Of a stretch of DNA of 64,000 nucleotides, positions 1 to 8,327 are shown piece after piece (positions within the stretch are counted from its first letter, which is position 1; each line of letters begins with the position of its first letter). Below the pieces are notes generated by a model. It had not been told where the DNA came from, did no database searches, and saw nothing but the letters and a program-made list of their open reading frames with translations. A program made the translations under genes and the position numbers. Source of the DNA: Mesorhizobium amorphae CCNWGS0123 (GTDB taxonomy: Bacteria > Pseudomonadota > Alphaproteobacteria > Rhizobiales > Rhizobiaceae); the NCBI RefSeq assembly GCF_001686985.1, contig NZ_CP015318.1, forward strand, positions 4,462,001-4,526,000. Direction: 5' to 3'.

Positions 1-338
1 CGGTGGTCGTTCACCACGAACTTGGCTATGCGCTGGCCGTGGTTCCAAGCACCCACAGGATCGAACTCGGCGCGTTGCAGGACGTCATGGACAGGCGTCT
101 TGGGCTCGCCTCCGAAGACGAGGTGGTTTCGCTTTTCGCCGATTGCGACATCGGCGCCGTGCCGCCGATCGGCGCGGCCTACGATGTGCCCGTCATCGTC
201 GATGAGAGCCTTGGTACCGCCGACGATGTCTATTTCGAGGGCGGCGACCACAGGACGCTGGTGCATGTAAGCGGCAAGGATTTCCGAGACCTGACCGTGG
301 ACGCACGCCAAGCCCGCTTCAGCCACCCGGCTTACTGA
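1..338 (+). CDS. YbaK/EbsC-type aminoacyl-tRNA editing protein (5' end outside window)
   Basis: The 111 or so visible residues are the C-terminal two thirds of a YbaK/EbsC (prolyl-tRNA editing) domain. The run VVPSTHRIELGAL, then LGLASEDEV and the loop DCDIGAVPPIGAAYDVPV are typical of the family, whose members hydrolyse mischarged Cys- or Ala-tRNAPro in trans in the cytoplasm. The open frame enters from the left edge, so the true start is not visible; usual length is about 155 aa. It stops at TGA 336-338 and converges with the DUF2189 gene 57 bp away. Family membership is firm; substrate is not decidable here. Confidence 0.85.
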   Translation, partial: VVVHHELGYALAVVPSTHRIELGALQDVMDRRLGLASEDEVVSLFADCDIGAVPPIGAAYDVPVIVDESLGTADDVYFEGGDHRTLVHVSGKDFRDLTVDARQARFSHPAY

Positions 339-395
339 AAGCTACGCCGCCCGCCAGCACTGGCCTTCTCGCCCGCGCTGGCTGGCGGAATGTCT

Positions 396-1214
396 TCAAT
401 CGGCAGGCCTGGCAGGCGGCGACGAATCCACCACCTTGCGATAGACATGCCAGGTGGCATGGCCGAGGACCGGCAACACGACGGCCAGCCCGGCGAACAC
501 CGGCAGCGAGCCGATGATCAGCGCGACGGCGACAATCAGCCCCCACACAGCCATGACGATCGGGTTGGCCAGCACCACGCGCACCGAGGTGTGGATGGCT
601 TCGTAGGCGCCGACGTCGCGGTCGAGCAGCAGCGGGAAAGCAACCACCGTTGTACACAACACCACCACGGCAAAAGCGAAGCCGATGGCGTGTCCCAGGA
701 TAATCAGCGTCCAGCCGCGTCCGGTGGCGAATACTTCGTTGATGAAGCTGGATATCGATTCAGGCGGGGCCGGACCGAAGAGCTGTTGGTAGAACAGCTG
801 CGCGGTCAAAAGCCAGGCGATGAAGATCGAAAACAGCATGATCCCGACCGCCGCGATGGCCGGCAGCGCCGGAGAATTCCTGACCTCGAAGGCGTGTCTC
901 CACGAAGTATCGAGCCCGGCTTCCCGCCGGCGGCTGATCTCATAGAGGCCGATTGCAGCGAACGGGCCGATGAGCGCAAAGCCGGACACAAGCGGAAACA
1001 GCAGCGGCAACGCATTGGCGCCCGATGTCCAGGCGGCAAGCACGACGCCCACCAGCGGATAGATCAGGCAGAGAAAAACGATGTGCGACGGTTTGATCAT
1101 GAAATCATCGACGCCACGCCTGAGCGCATCAAAAAGGTCGGAAACACCGATTTTTCGAATTTTGGTATGTTCCAGCGTTTCGCTGGCGCCTGCTATCACG
1201 TGAAAACTTGTCAT
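396..1214 (-). CDS. DUF2189 multi-pass membrane protein
   Basis: A 272-aa inner-membrane protein. After a short N-terminal cytoplasmic part (residues 1-40) it shows about six hydrophobic segments, near 45-60, 70-90, 125-150, 172-198, 215-232 and 235-255. The helix around FALIGPFAAIGLYEISRR and the overall layout match the DUF2189 family, whose function is unknown. The start is supported by a GGAGG about 8 nt upstream on the minus strand. It stands alone, convergent with the YbaK-like gene. No catalytic residues can be pointed out. Confidence 0.85.
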   Translation of the reverse strand: MTSFHVIAGASETLEHTKIRKIGVSDLFDALRRGVDDFMIKPSHIVFLCLIYPLVGVVLAAWTSGANALPLLFPLVSGFALIGPFAAIGLYEISRRREAGLDTSWRHAFEVRNSPALPAIAAVGIMLFSIFIAWLLTAQLFYQQLFGPAPPESISSFINEVFATGRGWTLIILGHAIGFAFAVVVLCTTVVAFPLLLDRDVGAYEAIHTSVRVVLANPIVMAVWGLIVAVALIIGSLPVFAGLAVVLPVLGHATWHVYRKVVDSSPPARPAD

Positions 1215-1425
1215 GCCCGTTTCCTCCAGACCAGGTCCGGTAAGGCCGCGGTTTCACGGTGCATCGTTCAGCGTGACTGGCCACGCGAACCGCGACCTGC
1301 ACCGCAAACAACATACTCTCCTGCAGGGGATTTGTCGCCCTTTGTTGAAGATGGCTGGGGCGGCCACGCTAGCTCTGGAGGCTCTTCTTCGATATTCTAT
1401 GCCGGTGAACGGTGAAGGTCATGTC

Positions 1426-1506
1426 ATGGACACAAGGACTGTTCTCATACTGGGCCTCGGCATCGTGATTCTGTTGCTGCTGGGATTCTGCGCTCTGCCG
1501 ATGTGA
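1426..1506 (+). CDS. Possible 26-aa single-span membrane peptide
   Basis: A short plus-strand frame in the gap between the DUF2189 gene and ctaB. It encodes MDTRTV followed by an almost purely hydrophobic stretch ending FCALPM. A GAAGG lies 7 nt upstream of the ATG, and an in-frame ATG at 1399 could add nine residues. The hydrophobic core suits a one-helix membrane microprotein. Nothing else in the gap from 1215 to 1567 is recognisable. Such a short frame can arise by chance, so this is a weak call. Confidence 0.3.
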   Translation: MDTRTVLILGLGIVILLLLGFCALPM

Positions 1507-1567
1507 TGAGAGCCCGGATGCAAGATCTTCGTGCAGCAAGTGCCGACCAGCAATACCGCTCGTGCCG

Positions 1568-2503
1568 TCAGCCGCCGGCTGAAACAAGCGCGCGCGTTGC
1601 GATCGTGTCGGCAAGCAGCATCGCGAAGATCGCAAAGAGATAGAGGATCGAATAGGCAAATAGCGTCTTGGCGGGCCTCATCTCCTGGCCGGGAGCCGCC
1701 AGAACCTTCCACGCCTGCCAGATGAAGCCGGCGCCCAATGCGGCCGAAGCGATCCCGAAATAGACGCTGGCGAAACCGAAGGGCCACGGCAGCACGCCGA
1801 TCGGCGCCAAAACGAGCGAATAGGCGAAAATCTGTTTTCGCGTCGACGCCTCGCCGGCGACATTCGGCATCATGGGTATGCCCGCGGCGGCGTAGTCGCC
1901 GAACTTGAACAGCGCGAGCGCCCAGAAATGCGGCGGCGTCCAGAGGAAGATGATCAGGAACAGGATGAGGCTTTCGACGCCGACGGCGCCGGTGGCCGCC
2001 GCCCAACCGATGACAGGAGGAAGAGCGCCCGCGGCCCCGCCTATGACGATGTTCTGCGGCGTCGAGCGTTTCAGCCACATCGTATAGATCACGACATAGA
2101 AGAAGATGGTGAAGGCCAGCAGCGACGCGGCAAGCCATCCCACCAGCACGCCGAGCGTCATGACCGACAGCGCCGAAAGCACCAGGCCGAAGCCGAGCGC
2201 CTCGCCTGGCGTGATACGGCCGGACGGCACCGGCCGCTTTGCGGTGCGCGACATCAGCGCGTCGATATCCGCGTCGTACCACATGTTGAGCGCCCCGGCC
2301 GCGCCGGCTCCAACCGCGATGGCGCCGATGGCGATCACCGCGATGACCGGGTTCATCACGATCGGCGCCACCATCAGGCCGACGAAAGCGGTGAAAACGG
2401 CAAGCGCCATGACGCGCGGTTTCAAAAGCGCGAAGAAATCCCCGGCCGTCGCTTCCGAGAGGCGGGTGCCGGTATCCTCGAGGTGGCTTTCCCGGGTCGA
2501 CAT
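1568..2503 (-). CDS. ctaB: Protoheme IX farnesyltransferase (heme O synthase)
   Basis: A 311-aa UbiA-family prenyltransferase that farnesylates heme b to heme O for haem-copper oxidases. The first aspartate-rich motif is NMWYDADID at residues 73-81, followed by SRTAKRPVPSGRI; LWTPPHFWALALF and the DYAAAGIPMMPNV loop are signature CtaB segments. Eight to nine hydrophobic spans run the length. It lies 21 bp downstream of a cytochrome c gene on the same strand. No oxidase subunit genes, ctaG or coxF are nearby, so this looks like a ctaB away from the main cox operon, possibly a second copy. Confidence 0.93.
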   Translation of the reverse strand: MSTRESHLEDTGTRLSEATAGDFFALLKPRVMALAVFTAFVGLMVAPIVMNPVIAVIAIGAIAVGAGAAGALNMWYDADIDALMSRTAKRPVPSGRITPGEALGFGLVLSALSVMTLGVLVGWLAASLLAFTIFFYVVIYTMWLKRSTPQNIVIGGAAGALPPVIGWAAATGAVGVESLILFLIIFLWTPPHFWALALFKFGDYAAAGIPMMPNVAGEASTRKQIFAYSLVLAPIGVLPWPFGFASVYFGIASAALGAGFIWQAWKVLAAPGQEMRPAKTLFAYSILYLFAIFAMLLADTIATRALVSAGG

Positions 2504-2524
2504 GTTGGCCGGTGAAGATCAGGC

Positions 2525-2905
2525 TTACGGGGAGAACTGCTTCAGATAGGCGATGACGTTGGCGACGTCCTCGTCCTTCTTGAGACCTGGAAACACCATC
2601 TTGGTGCCTTTCACCATGGCCTTGGGATCGTGGAGGTAGCTCGCCAGCGTCGGTTCGTCCCATTTGACGCCGGATGTGCCGGCCGCGACCATGGCTTCGG
2701 AATATTTGAAATCCGGATGCGTGCCGGCCGTTCGGCCGATGACCCCATGCAGCGATGGACCGATCTTGTTCTTGTCCTCGTCCGCGACGTGGCAGGCCTT
2801 GCACTTCGTGAAGACCTTCTCGCCCGCGGCGGCGTCCTGTGCCTGCGATTGGCTTGCGAAGAAGGTTGCGACGAAAACGACGGCTAAAAACGCGACTGCG
2901 CGCAT
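2525..2905 (-). CDS. Periplasmic class I cytochrome c
   Basis: A 126-aa exported c-type cytochrome. A Sec signal peptide covers residues 1-23, ending SQAQ. The haem-binding CKACH sits at 35-39 and the Met ligand lies in GTKMVFPGL near residue 102. The arrangement (haem motif, IGPSLHGVIGR, then YSEAM and the Met loop) is that of cytochrome c2/c552 electron carriers. The start at 2905 is chosen over upstream in-frame codons because GGAGGAAATGCC precedes it and the signal peptide begins there. It is probably co-transcribed with ctaB 21 bp downstream. The electron partner is unknown. Confidence 0.9.
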   Translation of the reverse strand: MRAVAFLAVVFVATFFASQSQAQDAAAGEKVFTKCKACHVADEDKNKIGPSLHGVIGRTAGTHPDFKYSEAMVAAGTSGVKWDEPTLASYLHDPKAMVKGTKMVFPGLKKDEDVANVIAYLKQFSP

Positions 2906-3086
2906 GGCATTTCCTCCCTGATCGTCAACACACCTCGGACGATCTGCGCGTGCCAGTTCGCCGGCAGGCGCCCCTTGCACCACAGAGCGGAATATCCGCT
3001 CCTCCCTTGTGGAATTGCGGGATCTGCATACCACAGAATCTGGGTGGCAGGTAGAGAACTCAATCAATGGTTGGGGATACGCGGCA

Positions 3087-3587
3087 TCAAGGCGGATCGG
3101 TGTTGCAGGTCCCGGCAATCTGGTCGACCGCCTCGCCAAGCCCGGCAAGGTCGAAGTCGGCCTCGCCCCTCCCCGCCAGCAGGCCGAACCGCCAGGACAG
3201 TAGGAGCCGGTTTGCCGAAACCAGCCGCTTGACGCCGTCGGCGCCGTCCCTGACCAACTGCCTGCCGCGCGTGCCGACGGACCAGCTTTCATCGAACTTG
3301 CCGCCGTCGTCGAGCGTGATCGACATGGTGATCTTGCGGCTGGCCGAGACGGCATCGTTGAGCTGTAGCCATTCGCTCCAGCGCGGCTCGCCGTTCGCCC
3401 GGCAGGCAATGGTCAGGATCGGGCTGTAGCTAAGCGCGCCGCCGCCGGTGATGAGCTTGTTGCTGGCATAGAGCGAGGCGGTCACCAAGCCGTCGCTGCC
3501 GGTGTCGAAACGCCAGTTGTCGAGACCGGCCTCGGCCGTGCCGCACAGCGAAGCAAGAACGAGCGCTGCAGCCACCACGCCGCCCAT
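3087..3587 (-). CDS. Exported protein of unknown function
   Basis: About 166 aa. The proposed ATG is followed by a hydrophobic segment ending LCGTAEAG, a plausible signal peptide. The mature part reads like a small beta-rich periplasmic protein (NWRFDTGSDGLVTASLYASN, then SPILTIACRANGEP) with two cysteines near the two ends. A TTG start 18 nt upstream is possible; longer in-frame starts would bury the signal peptide. It is 181 bp upstream of the cytochrome c gene on the same strand. I do not recognise a family with confidence; the layout recalls periplasmic proteins measuring a stained or bound ligand, but that is only an impression. Confidence 0.65.
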   Translation of the reverse strand: MGGVVAAALVLASLCGTAEAGLDNWRFDTGSDGLVTASLYASNKLITGGGALSYSPILTIACRANGEPRWSEWLQLNDAVSASRKITMSITLDDGGKFDESWSVGTRGRQLVRDGADGVKRLVSANRLLLSWRFGLLAGRGEADFDLAGLGEAVDQIAGTCNTDPP

Positions 3588-3731
3588 TTCGACGAACAGC
3601 CTCAACGATGCCTCCAACACCCGCGGGTTTGCAACACAAGCGCAGATAGTGATGAAGGTTTCGCATCGCCAGCCGCCTGGCATCATTCAAGGACGCCCCT
3701 GTTGCACCATAGCCACAGGGCGCGGCAACGA

Positions 3732-3756
3732 AAAAGGCCGCCCGAAGGCGGCCTTT
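3732..3756 (-). terminator. Intrinsic terminator of tig
   Basis: A 10-bp GC-rich stem (AAAGGCCGCC paired with GGCGGCCTTT) with a four-base loop. On the minus strand it is followed by a run of T's. It begins 24 bp beyond the tig stop codon. Confidence 0.85.
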
Positions 3757-3779
3757 CACGATTTGACTGACGTGCCGAA

Positions 3780-5258
3780 TTACTCGGCGTCCTTGGCCGC
3801 CTTTTTCTTCGGCGCTGCCTTCTTCTTGGGTTCTTCCGCGTCGTCGGCCGTCTCAGGCTTCTCGGCCTTCTTTGCAGCGGCCTTCTTCGCAGGCTTGGCC
3901 TTGGTGGCCGTCTCGGCCTCCTCGTCGTCGGCCATCAGCTCTTCCTTGCTGACCTTGACGTCGGTGACCGAAATCTGACCGAGCAGGTGGTCGACGACCT
4001 TCTCCTCGAACATCGGCGCGCGCAGCGTGTTCAGCGCTTCCGGGTTGCTGCGGTAGAATTCGAAGGCTTCCTGCTGCTGGTTCGCCGGATAGCGGCGCAC
4101 CTGCTCGAACAGGCCGCGCTGCAATTCTTCGTCCGAAACGGTGACACCGGCCTTCTCGCCGATCTCGGCCAGGACCAGGCCGAGGCGCACCCGGCGCTCG
4201 GCAAGCCGCATATATTCGGCGCGCGCCTCTTCTTCCGTCGTCTCTTCGTCGGCGAAGGTGCGGCCAGCGGCTTCGAGATCGCGGTTGACCTGGCCCCAGA
4301 TGTTGTTGAACTCGGCCTCGACCAGCTTCGAGGGCGCCTCGAACGAATAGGAAGCATCGAGCTGGTCGAGCAACTGGCGCTTGACCTTCTGGCGCGTCAT
4401 CGAACCGAACTGGTTCTCGATCTGGCCGCGCACCACTTCGCGCAGGCGCTCCAGCGATTCCAGGCCGAGGTTCTTGGCCGTCTCGTCATTGATCTCCAGC
4501 GCGCCGGGCTGGGCCACTTCCTTGACGGTAACGTCGAAGGTGGCTTCCTTGCCGGCCAGATGCGCCGCCTGGTAATTCTCGGGGAAGGTCACGGTGACCT
4601 GCTTCTCCTCGCCGGCCTTGGCGCCGATCAACTGGTCCTCGAAGCCCGGGATGAATTCCTTGGAGCCGAGCACCAGCGGCTGGTCGTTGCCGGCGCCGCC
4701 AGCGAAGGCCTCGCCGCCGATCTTGCCGACATAGTCGATGCTGACGCGGTCGCCCTCGGCGGCCTTGCCGGTCTTCGGCTCGTAGCTGCGCGCCGATTCG
4801 GCGATGCGCTTGACCTGGTCGTCGATCTCGGTGTCCGGAACGTCGAACACTTGGCGCGTCACCTTGATGTCGGAGAAATCCTTGATCTCGATCGCCGGGA
4901 TGATCTCGTAGTTGAGGCGGAACTCGAAGTCGGCGCCGCCGGCCAGGATCTTCTCGGCCTCTTTCTCGTCCTCGGTCATGATCACTTCGGGCTGCATGGC
5001 GGCCTTTTCGCCGCGCCCGGTGATGATCGAACGGGTCGAATCATTGAGGATCTCGTTGACCACTTCGGCCATGAACGACTTGCCGTAGACCTTGCGCAGG
5101 TGCTGCACCGGCACCTTGCCGGGACGGAAGCCGTTGATGCGAACCTTGTTGCGGGCGTCCGACAGCCGCGCCATCAACTTGGCTTCCATGTCACCGGCCG
5201 GCACGGTGATCTTGATCTCGCGCTTGAGACCGGAGTTGAGCGTTTCGGTGACCTGCAT
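3780..5258 (-). CDS. tig: Trigger factor, ribosome-associated chaperone and prolyl isomerase
   Basis: A 492-aa trigger factor. The N-terminal ribosome-binding domain carries the GFRPGKVP signature near residues 44-51; the FKBP-type isomerase domain follows (about 160-245, with VSIDYVGKIGGEAF), then the helical C-terminal chaperone domain. Residues from about 435 onward form an Asp/Glu-Lys-Ala tail (KPAKKAAAKKAEKP and KKKAAPKKKAAKDAE), an extension seen in other rhizobial trigger factors. The start MQVTETL is the family start; the open frame extends 17 codons further without support. It is a single transcription unit with its own terminator. Role: folding of nascent chains at the ribosome exit. 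Confidence 0.97.
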   Translation of the reverse strand: MQVTETLNSGLKREIKITVPAGDMEAKLMARLSDARNKVRINGFRPGKVPVQHLRKVYGKSFMAEVVNEILNDSTRSIITGRGEKAAMQPEVIMTEDEKEAEKILAGGADFEFRLNYEIIPAIEIKDFSDIKVTRQVFDVPDTEIDDQVKRIAESARSYEPKTGKAAEGDRVSIDYVGKIGGEAFAGGAGNDQPLVLGSKEFIPGFEDQLIGAKAGEEKQVTVTFPENYQAAHLAGKEATFDVTVKEVAQPGALEINDETAKNLGLESLERLREVVRGQIENQFGSMTRQKVKRQLLDQLDASYSFEAPSKLVEAEFNNIWGQVNRDLEAAGRTFADEETTEEEARAEYMRLAERRVRLGLVLAEIGEKAGVTVSDEELQRGLFEQVRRYPANQQQEAFEFYRSNPEALNTLRAPMFEEKVVDHLLGQISVTDVKVSKEELMADDEEAETATKAKPAKKAAAKKAEKPETADDAEEPKKKAAPKKKAAKDAE

Positions 5259-5553
5259 CGTAAAACCTTTGTTTTCACCAATGAGACTGCCACGGCCTCT
5301 GCCGTTCACAGCCTGCCGGTATAATCCTGCCGGAAATGGCTTTTGGTACGGAACCTGGCGACTTGACCGTAGTCAAATCCTCCCAAACTGCGCTCCAAAA
5401 TGTGAATAAGTCTTTGTTTTTCCTACTTCTTATCACATTCTGCAGAAGCGGATCGTCGCATCCCGTCACATTCGACACGCCTTTTGTCACAGGCGAGGCT
5501 AATTTTCAACTCTCTTCGCGTTTCCGTGTTCGACCGGCATTTTGGCTCCGACA

Positions 5554-5582
5554 TTGACAGAATGATGACTACATGGGATTGC
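5554..5582 (+). promoter_or_regulatory. Candidate housekeeping promoter of tRNA-Leu
   Basis: A consensus -35 box TTGACA (5554-5559) is followed after 17 bp by GATTGC (5577-5582). This would start transcription about 2-5 nt before the tRNA. The -10 match is poor, so the box pair is tentative. The rest of the 332-bp gap between tig and the tRNA (5259-5590) shows no gene; it presumably holds the tig promoter. Confidence 0.4.
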
Positions 5583-5590
5583 CGGGCGAC

Positions 5591-5675
5591 GCGGATGTGG
5601 CGGAATTGGTAGACGCCCTGGATTTAGGTTCCAGTGCCGAAAGGCGTGGGGGTTCGAGTCCCTTCATCCGCACCA
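5591..5675 (+). tRNA. tRNA-Leu (anticodon TAG)
   Basis: An 85-nt cloverleaf with a long variable arm. The acceptor pairs GCGGATG with CATCCGC, and discriminator A plus encoded CCA close the 3' end. The anticodon stem CTGGA/TCCAG encloses TTTAGGT, giving anticodon TAG (reads CTA and, by wobble, CTG). T loop GGTTCGAGTCC is canonical. The 175 bp between it and the next gene hold nothing recognisable. Confidence 0.97.
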
Positions 5676-5850
5676 AAAACAGAGCATTGGCTCGCCAAAT
5701 GCCCCCCTACGACTAAGGCGACGCGCAAAACAGTGTCGACATTGATGTCGTGCCGGCGCCGTCAGTTCAATTGTCATACTTCACTCGAGTTCCAGACGAA
5801 CGGTCACGGAGACTGGCGAAGAGCGACGAGCATGCGGCGACGGGCCGTGT

Positions 5851-6435
5851 CTAATAAAGTGGTTCCTCGAACAACGTCTTGTCGCCGTCCATCAGCGCCT
5901 TGATCTGCGGAGTGCCGTTGGCAGCGATCGCGACCCGGACGGCGAACGGCCGCACCCGCATGTCGTTCTGGATTGCCATGCCCTCGCCTTCCGGCAGATA
6001 GAAGCGCTCTATGCCGTAGTCCGGCGCGATCGAGCCTCCCTCTTCGCGCAAACTCCAACCCTCGCCAACATGTCCGACAATATCGGCTTCATCGGAGGCG
6101 GCAGGCGTCGGCGCCTGGGCAAACCAGGCCGCTGTCGGCTGCCAATACCCGTCGGCGCCCTTTTTCAGCCTGACCACGATCGAGGTGTCGTCGCTCGAGA
6201 GTTTGTCGGCGGGGATGTTGGCGATCAGTTTCACCGGAATACGCGATATATCGTAGCCAAGGCGAATATAGTCGCCGCGCAAGAGGTCGCGCGGATCGAT
6301 CGGCTCGACCTTCAAGAGCACTTCCTTGCCGTCGCGCAGGATCGCTGCCCTGCCGGCGATGATCCAGCTCAAAAAGCCGATCTGGACGAGCGCCAGCACC
6401 AGCGCCGAGATGATTAGTCTTTTCCCGGTCATCAC
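5851..6435 (-). CDS. GDYXXLXY-domain membrane-anchored protein
   Basis: A 194-aa protein with one N-terminal hydrophobic segment (residues 7-30) and a periplasmic domain bearing the family motif as GDYIRLGY near residue 54, preceded by EPIDPRDLLR. These proteins almost always follow a DUF2157 gene, as here, where the two frames overlap by 4 nt. The role of the pair is not known; the domain is thought to sit at the membrane surface. Family assignment is firm, function unknown. Confidence 0.88.
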   Translation of the reverse strand: MMTGKRLIISALVLALVQIGFLSWIIAGRAAILRDGKEVLLKVEPIDPRDLLRGDYIRLGYDISRIPVKLIANIPADKLSSDDTSIVVRLKKGADGYWQPTAAWFAQAPTPAASDEADIVGHVGEGWSLREEGGSIAPDYGIERFYLPEGEGMAIQNDMRVRPFAVRVAIAANGTPQIKALMDGDKTLFEEPLY

Positions 6436-7550
6436 GCTGCCATTCCTTCGGCGCGCGGCGCCTTCATGCGTTTCTCGATGCGGATAATGACAAACGCCAG
6501 GATGCCGAGAAGCACGGCAGCGGCCAGGAAGAAGCCAGCGGTGTCGAGCATCGACTGCAGCATCACCACATAGATGATGGCGAGTTCGAAGGCGAAGCCG
6601 GCATAGGCAACCCAGCGTAGGCCCCGGCTCTCGCGGCCACCCAGCATGATCGCCGCGACGATACCGGCCAGTGCAACCGCCGAGGCAATGGCGAAGCCGC
6701 TGTTGTAGCTGGCGTCGCCGGCGAGCTCCATCTGGAGCATCGCCAGTCCTGTGAGGAAGCCGATCAAGGCGTGCAAGGGCAACCGGCCGCCGAGTTGGAC
6801 AATCCGGTCGACGGGCTCGGCGGCAAAGACCGCCACTGCAAAGAGCAGCGCCGAGACGATCGCCAACGGGATGGCGACCTGCAGCGTGTCATAGTCAATC
6901 ACGAACAGCACGAGATAGCAGAGGACCGACAGGATGATCAGGTGCCGCGCCGCCTGACTGCGGGTCCAGAACGAAATGGCGAACAGCACGATGGCCATGA
7001 CGACGAAGAAATGCGGAAATTCCGTACGCTTGAAATAGTCGAATCCTTTGACGAACAGCCAGGCATCGGCGATGCCGACGGAAGCGACGGTCAGCGGGTT
7101 CGAGCGCAATGCCACCGCCGCCAGCGCCGTGCCGGCACCCCAGGTGATCAGCGCCGACGCCTCGTCGCCGGTCAGATGGTACATCTGGCCGATCAGCGCG
7201 ATCGACCCGCCGAACGCCGCCGCCGCGATGATCCAGAATGCCTCACCGATCGCCGCGTGATCGCGGGTCTTCAGCAGCGCACCACCGACATATCCGGCAA
7301 GGATGATGGCGAAGAGTGCGGCGACCCGCGCCAGCCGCGGAATGGCCTCCCAATTGGCGGCGACGAAGATCAGGATGGCAGCGCCAAACAGCAGTGCCGC
7401 CATCATCGCCAGGATCGAACCGAAGCTCAGAGATCTGCGTTCATTGGCCTCGATGTCGCGCCTCAGCGCGTCGGCCGTCGGCCCGTCGATCAGGCCAGCC
7501 TCGAGCCATCGCGCAATGTCCGATCTGGCCCGTGATGCATAGCTCGCCAT
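6432..7550 (-). CDS. DUF2157 polytopic membrane protein
   Basis: A 372-aa membrane protein. The N-terminal 40 residues (RSDIARWLEAGLIDGPTADALRRDIE) form the soluble DUF2157 helix pair that resembles a short-helix SHOCT-like segment. About ten to twelve transmembrane helices follow, with FGGSIALIGQMYHLTGDEA between the early ones as a family hallmark. It is the first gene of a two-gene unit with the GDYXXLXY gene, joined by an ATGA overlap. Function is unknown. Confidence 0.88.
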   Translation of the reverse strand: MASYASRARSDIARWLEAGLIDGPTADALRRDIEANERRSLSFGSILAMMAALLFGAAILIFVAANWEAIPRLARVAALFAIILAGYVGGALLKTRDHAAIGEAFWIIAAAAFGGSIALIGQMYHLTGDEASALITWGAGTALAAVALRSNPLTVASVGIADAWLFVKGFDYFKRTEFPHFFVVMAIVLFAISFWTRSQAARHLIILSVLCYLVLFVIDYDTLQVAIPLAIVSALLFAVAVFAAEPVDRIVQLGGRLPLHALIGFLTGLAMLQMELAGDASYNSGFAIASAVALAGIVAAIMLGGRESRGLRWVAYAGFAFELAIIYVVMLQSMLDTAGFFLAAAVLLGILAFVIIRIEKRMKAPRAEGMAA

Positions 7551-7702
7551 GTCTTCTCCCCCGGTTTGGTCTTTTTTTCAGCCGAACCGGCCAAGCCGTT
7601 GCCGCTACGGCATTTTCCGATTCGGGTTTGTTTGTGTTCAAGAGGTGAACGCGCGTTAATGGTGCATTGCACAATTTGCATTGCTGCCATGCAGCGATAG
7701 CG

Positions 7703-7732
7703 CTTTTAAATCGATATGACCCCACCTATCTT
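7703..7732 (+). promoter_or_regulatory. Weak RpoH-like promoter candidate before the DUF1127 genes
   Basis: CTTTT at 7703-7707 and CCTATCTT at 7725-7732 are spaced 17 bp apart. The -10 fits the alphaproteobacterial RpoH pattern (CYTATNT), but the -35 lacks the G of CTTG. It lies 54 bp before the first DUF1127 start. It is suggested because homologous DUF1127/CCUCCUCCC-RNA operons in Rhodobacter are driven by heat-shock sigma factors. Assignment is tentative. Confidence 0.3.
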
Positions 7733-7785
7733 CACGGCATACAGAAAGACGGAATGATCCGAAAGAAAGACGAAACGAGACTACC

Positions 7786-7926
7786 ATGAACCTGATCCGC
7801 AACTATCGCAACTGGCGCCGCTACCGGAACACCGTGTCCGAGCTGAGCCGCCTGTCGAACCGTGAACTGAACGACCTCGGCATCGGCCGCAGCGACATCC
7901 ACTACGTCGCCCGCAAAGCGGTCTAA
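7786..7926 (+). CDS. DUF1127 small basic protein, first copy
   Basis: A 46-aa Arg/Asn-rich protein beginning MNLIRNYRNWRRYR, with the family core LSNRELNDLGIGRSDI. DUF1127 (YjiS-like) proteins are small, basic, and in several alphaproteobacteria linked to RNA turnover, phosphate/carbon responses and stress. The gene is shorter than many automatic cut-offs. It is followed after 50 bp by a second copy and then by two small RNAs with CCUCCUCCC loops, the same arrangement as the Rhodobacter RSP_6037-CcsR operon. One transcript carrying all four elements is likely but inferred. Confidence 0.9.
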   Translation: MNLIRNYRNWRRYRNTVSELSRLSNRELNDLGIGRSDIHYVARKAV

Positions 7927-7976
7927 TCCGCTTCGGACCGCAAATGGTCCGAACCAGTTTTGAAAAGAGAACGACA

Positions 7977-8117
7977 ATGAACCTGATCCGCAACTACCGT
8001 AACTGGCGCGTCTACCGCGACACCGTTAACGAGCTGGGTCGCCTTTCGAACCGCCAGCTCCACGATCTCGGCATCGTCCGCGACGAGATCAAGACCGTCG
8101 CCCGCAAGGCGATCTAA
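7977..8117 (+). CDS. DUF1127 small basic protein, second copy
   Basis: A 46-aa paralogue of the upstream gene: the first eleven residues are identical, and the core reads LSNRQLHDLGIVRDEI. The two copies have the same length and both end in ARKA(V/I). A tandem duplication of the gene is the simple reading, paralleled by duplication of the RNA units downstream. AGAGAACG before the ATG is a modest ribosome site. The first RNA hairpin begins only 16 nt after the stop codon, so the RNA probably derives from the 3' part of this mRNA. Confidence 0.9.
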   Translation: MNLIRNYRNWRVYRDTVNELGRLSNRQLHDLGIVRDEIKTVARKAI

Positions 8118-8130
8118 ATACAAGAATTTC

Positions 8131-8244
8131 GCCAGGGTCGACCTCCTCCCCGACCCTGACGGATACGGCCAACCTTCACCTCCTCCCGAGGGTTGACCAG
8201 CAAAACGGCGCCCGCCGCACCTCCTCCCGCGGCGGGCGTTGTTT
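8131..8244 (+). ncRNA. Cuckoo/CcsR-type small RNA, unit 1 (three anti-SD hairpins)
   Basis: Three consecutive hairpins each display the same ten-base loop ACCTCCTCCC, complementary to Shine-Dalgarno sequences and mimicking the 16S rRNA 3' end. Loops lie at 8141-8150, 8178-8187 and 8219-8228. Stems are AGGGTCG/CGACCCT, GGCCAACCTTC/GAGGGTTGACC (with G-U pairs) and CGCCCGCCGC/GCGGCGGGCG. The third is followed by TTGTTT and can serve as an intrinsic terminator. Homologous RNAs downstream of DUF1127 genes are known as CcsR or cuckoo RNAs; those I know of have two such loops, here there are three. Exact 5' end is unknown and may come from processing. Confidence 0.85.
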
Positions 8245-8327
8245 CCGAAGCGAACGCAGTTCGTCTTCCAAGGGTTTCGCCCCTTTTCACGAAGCGAAAG
8301 AGATTTCGTCTTCAGGCGAAAAGAGAT

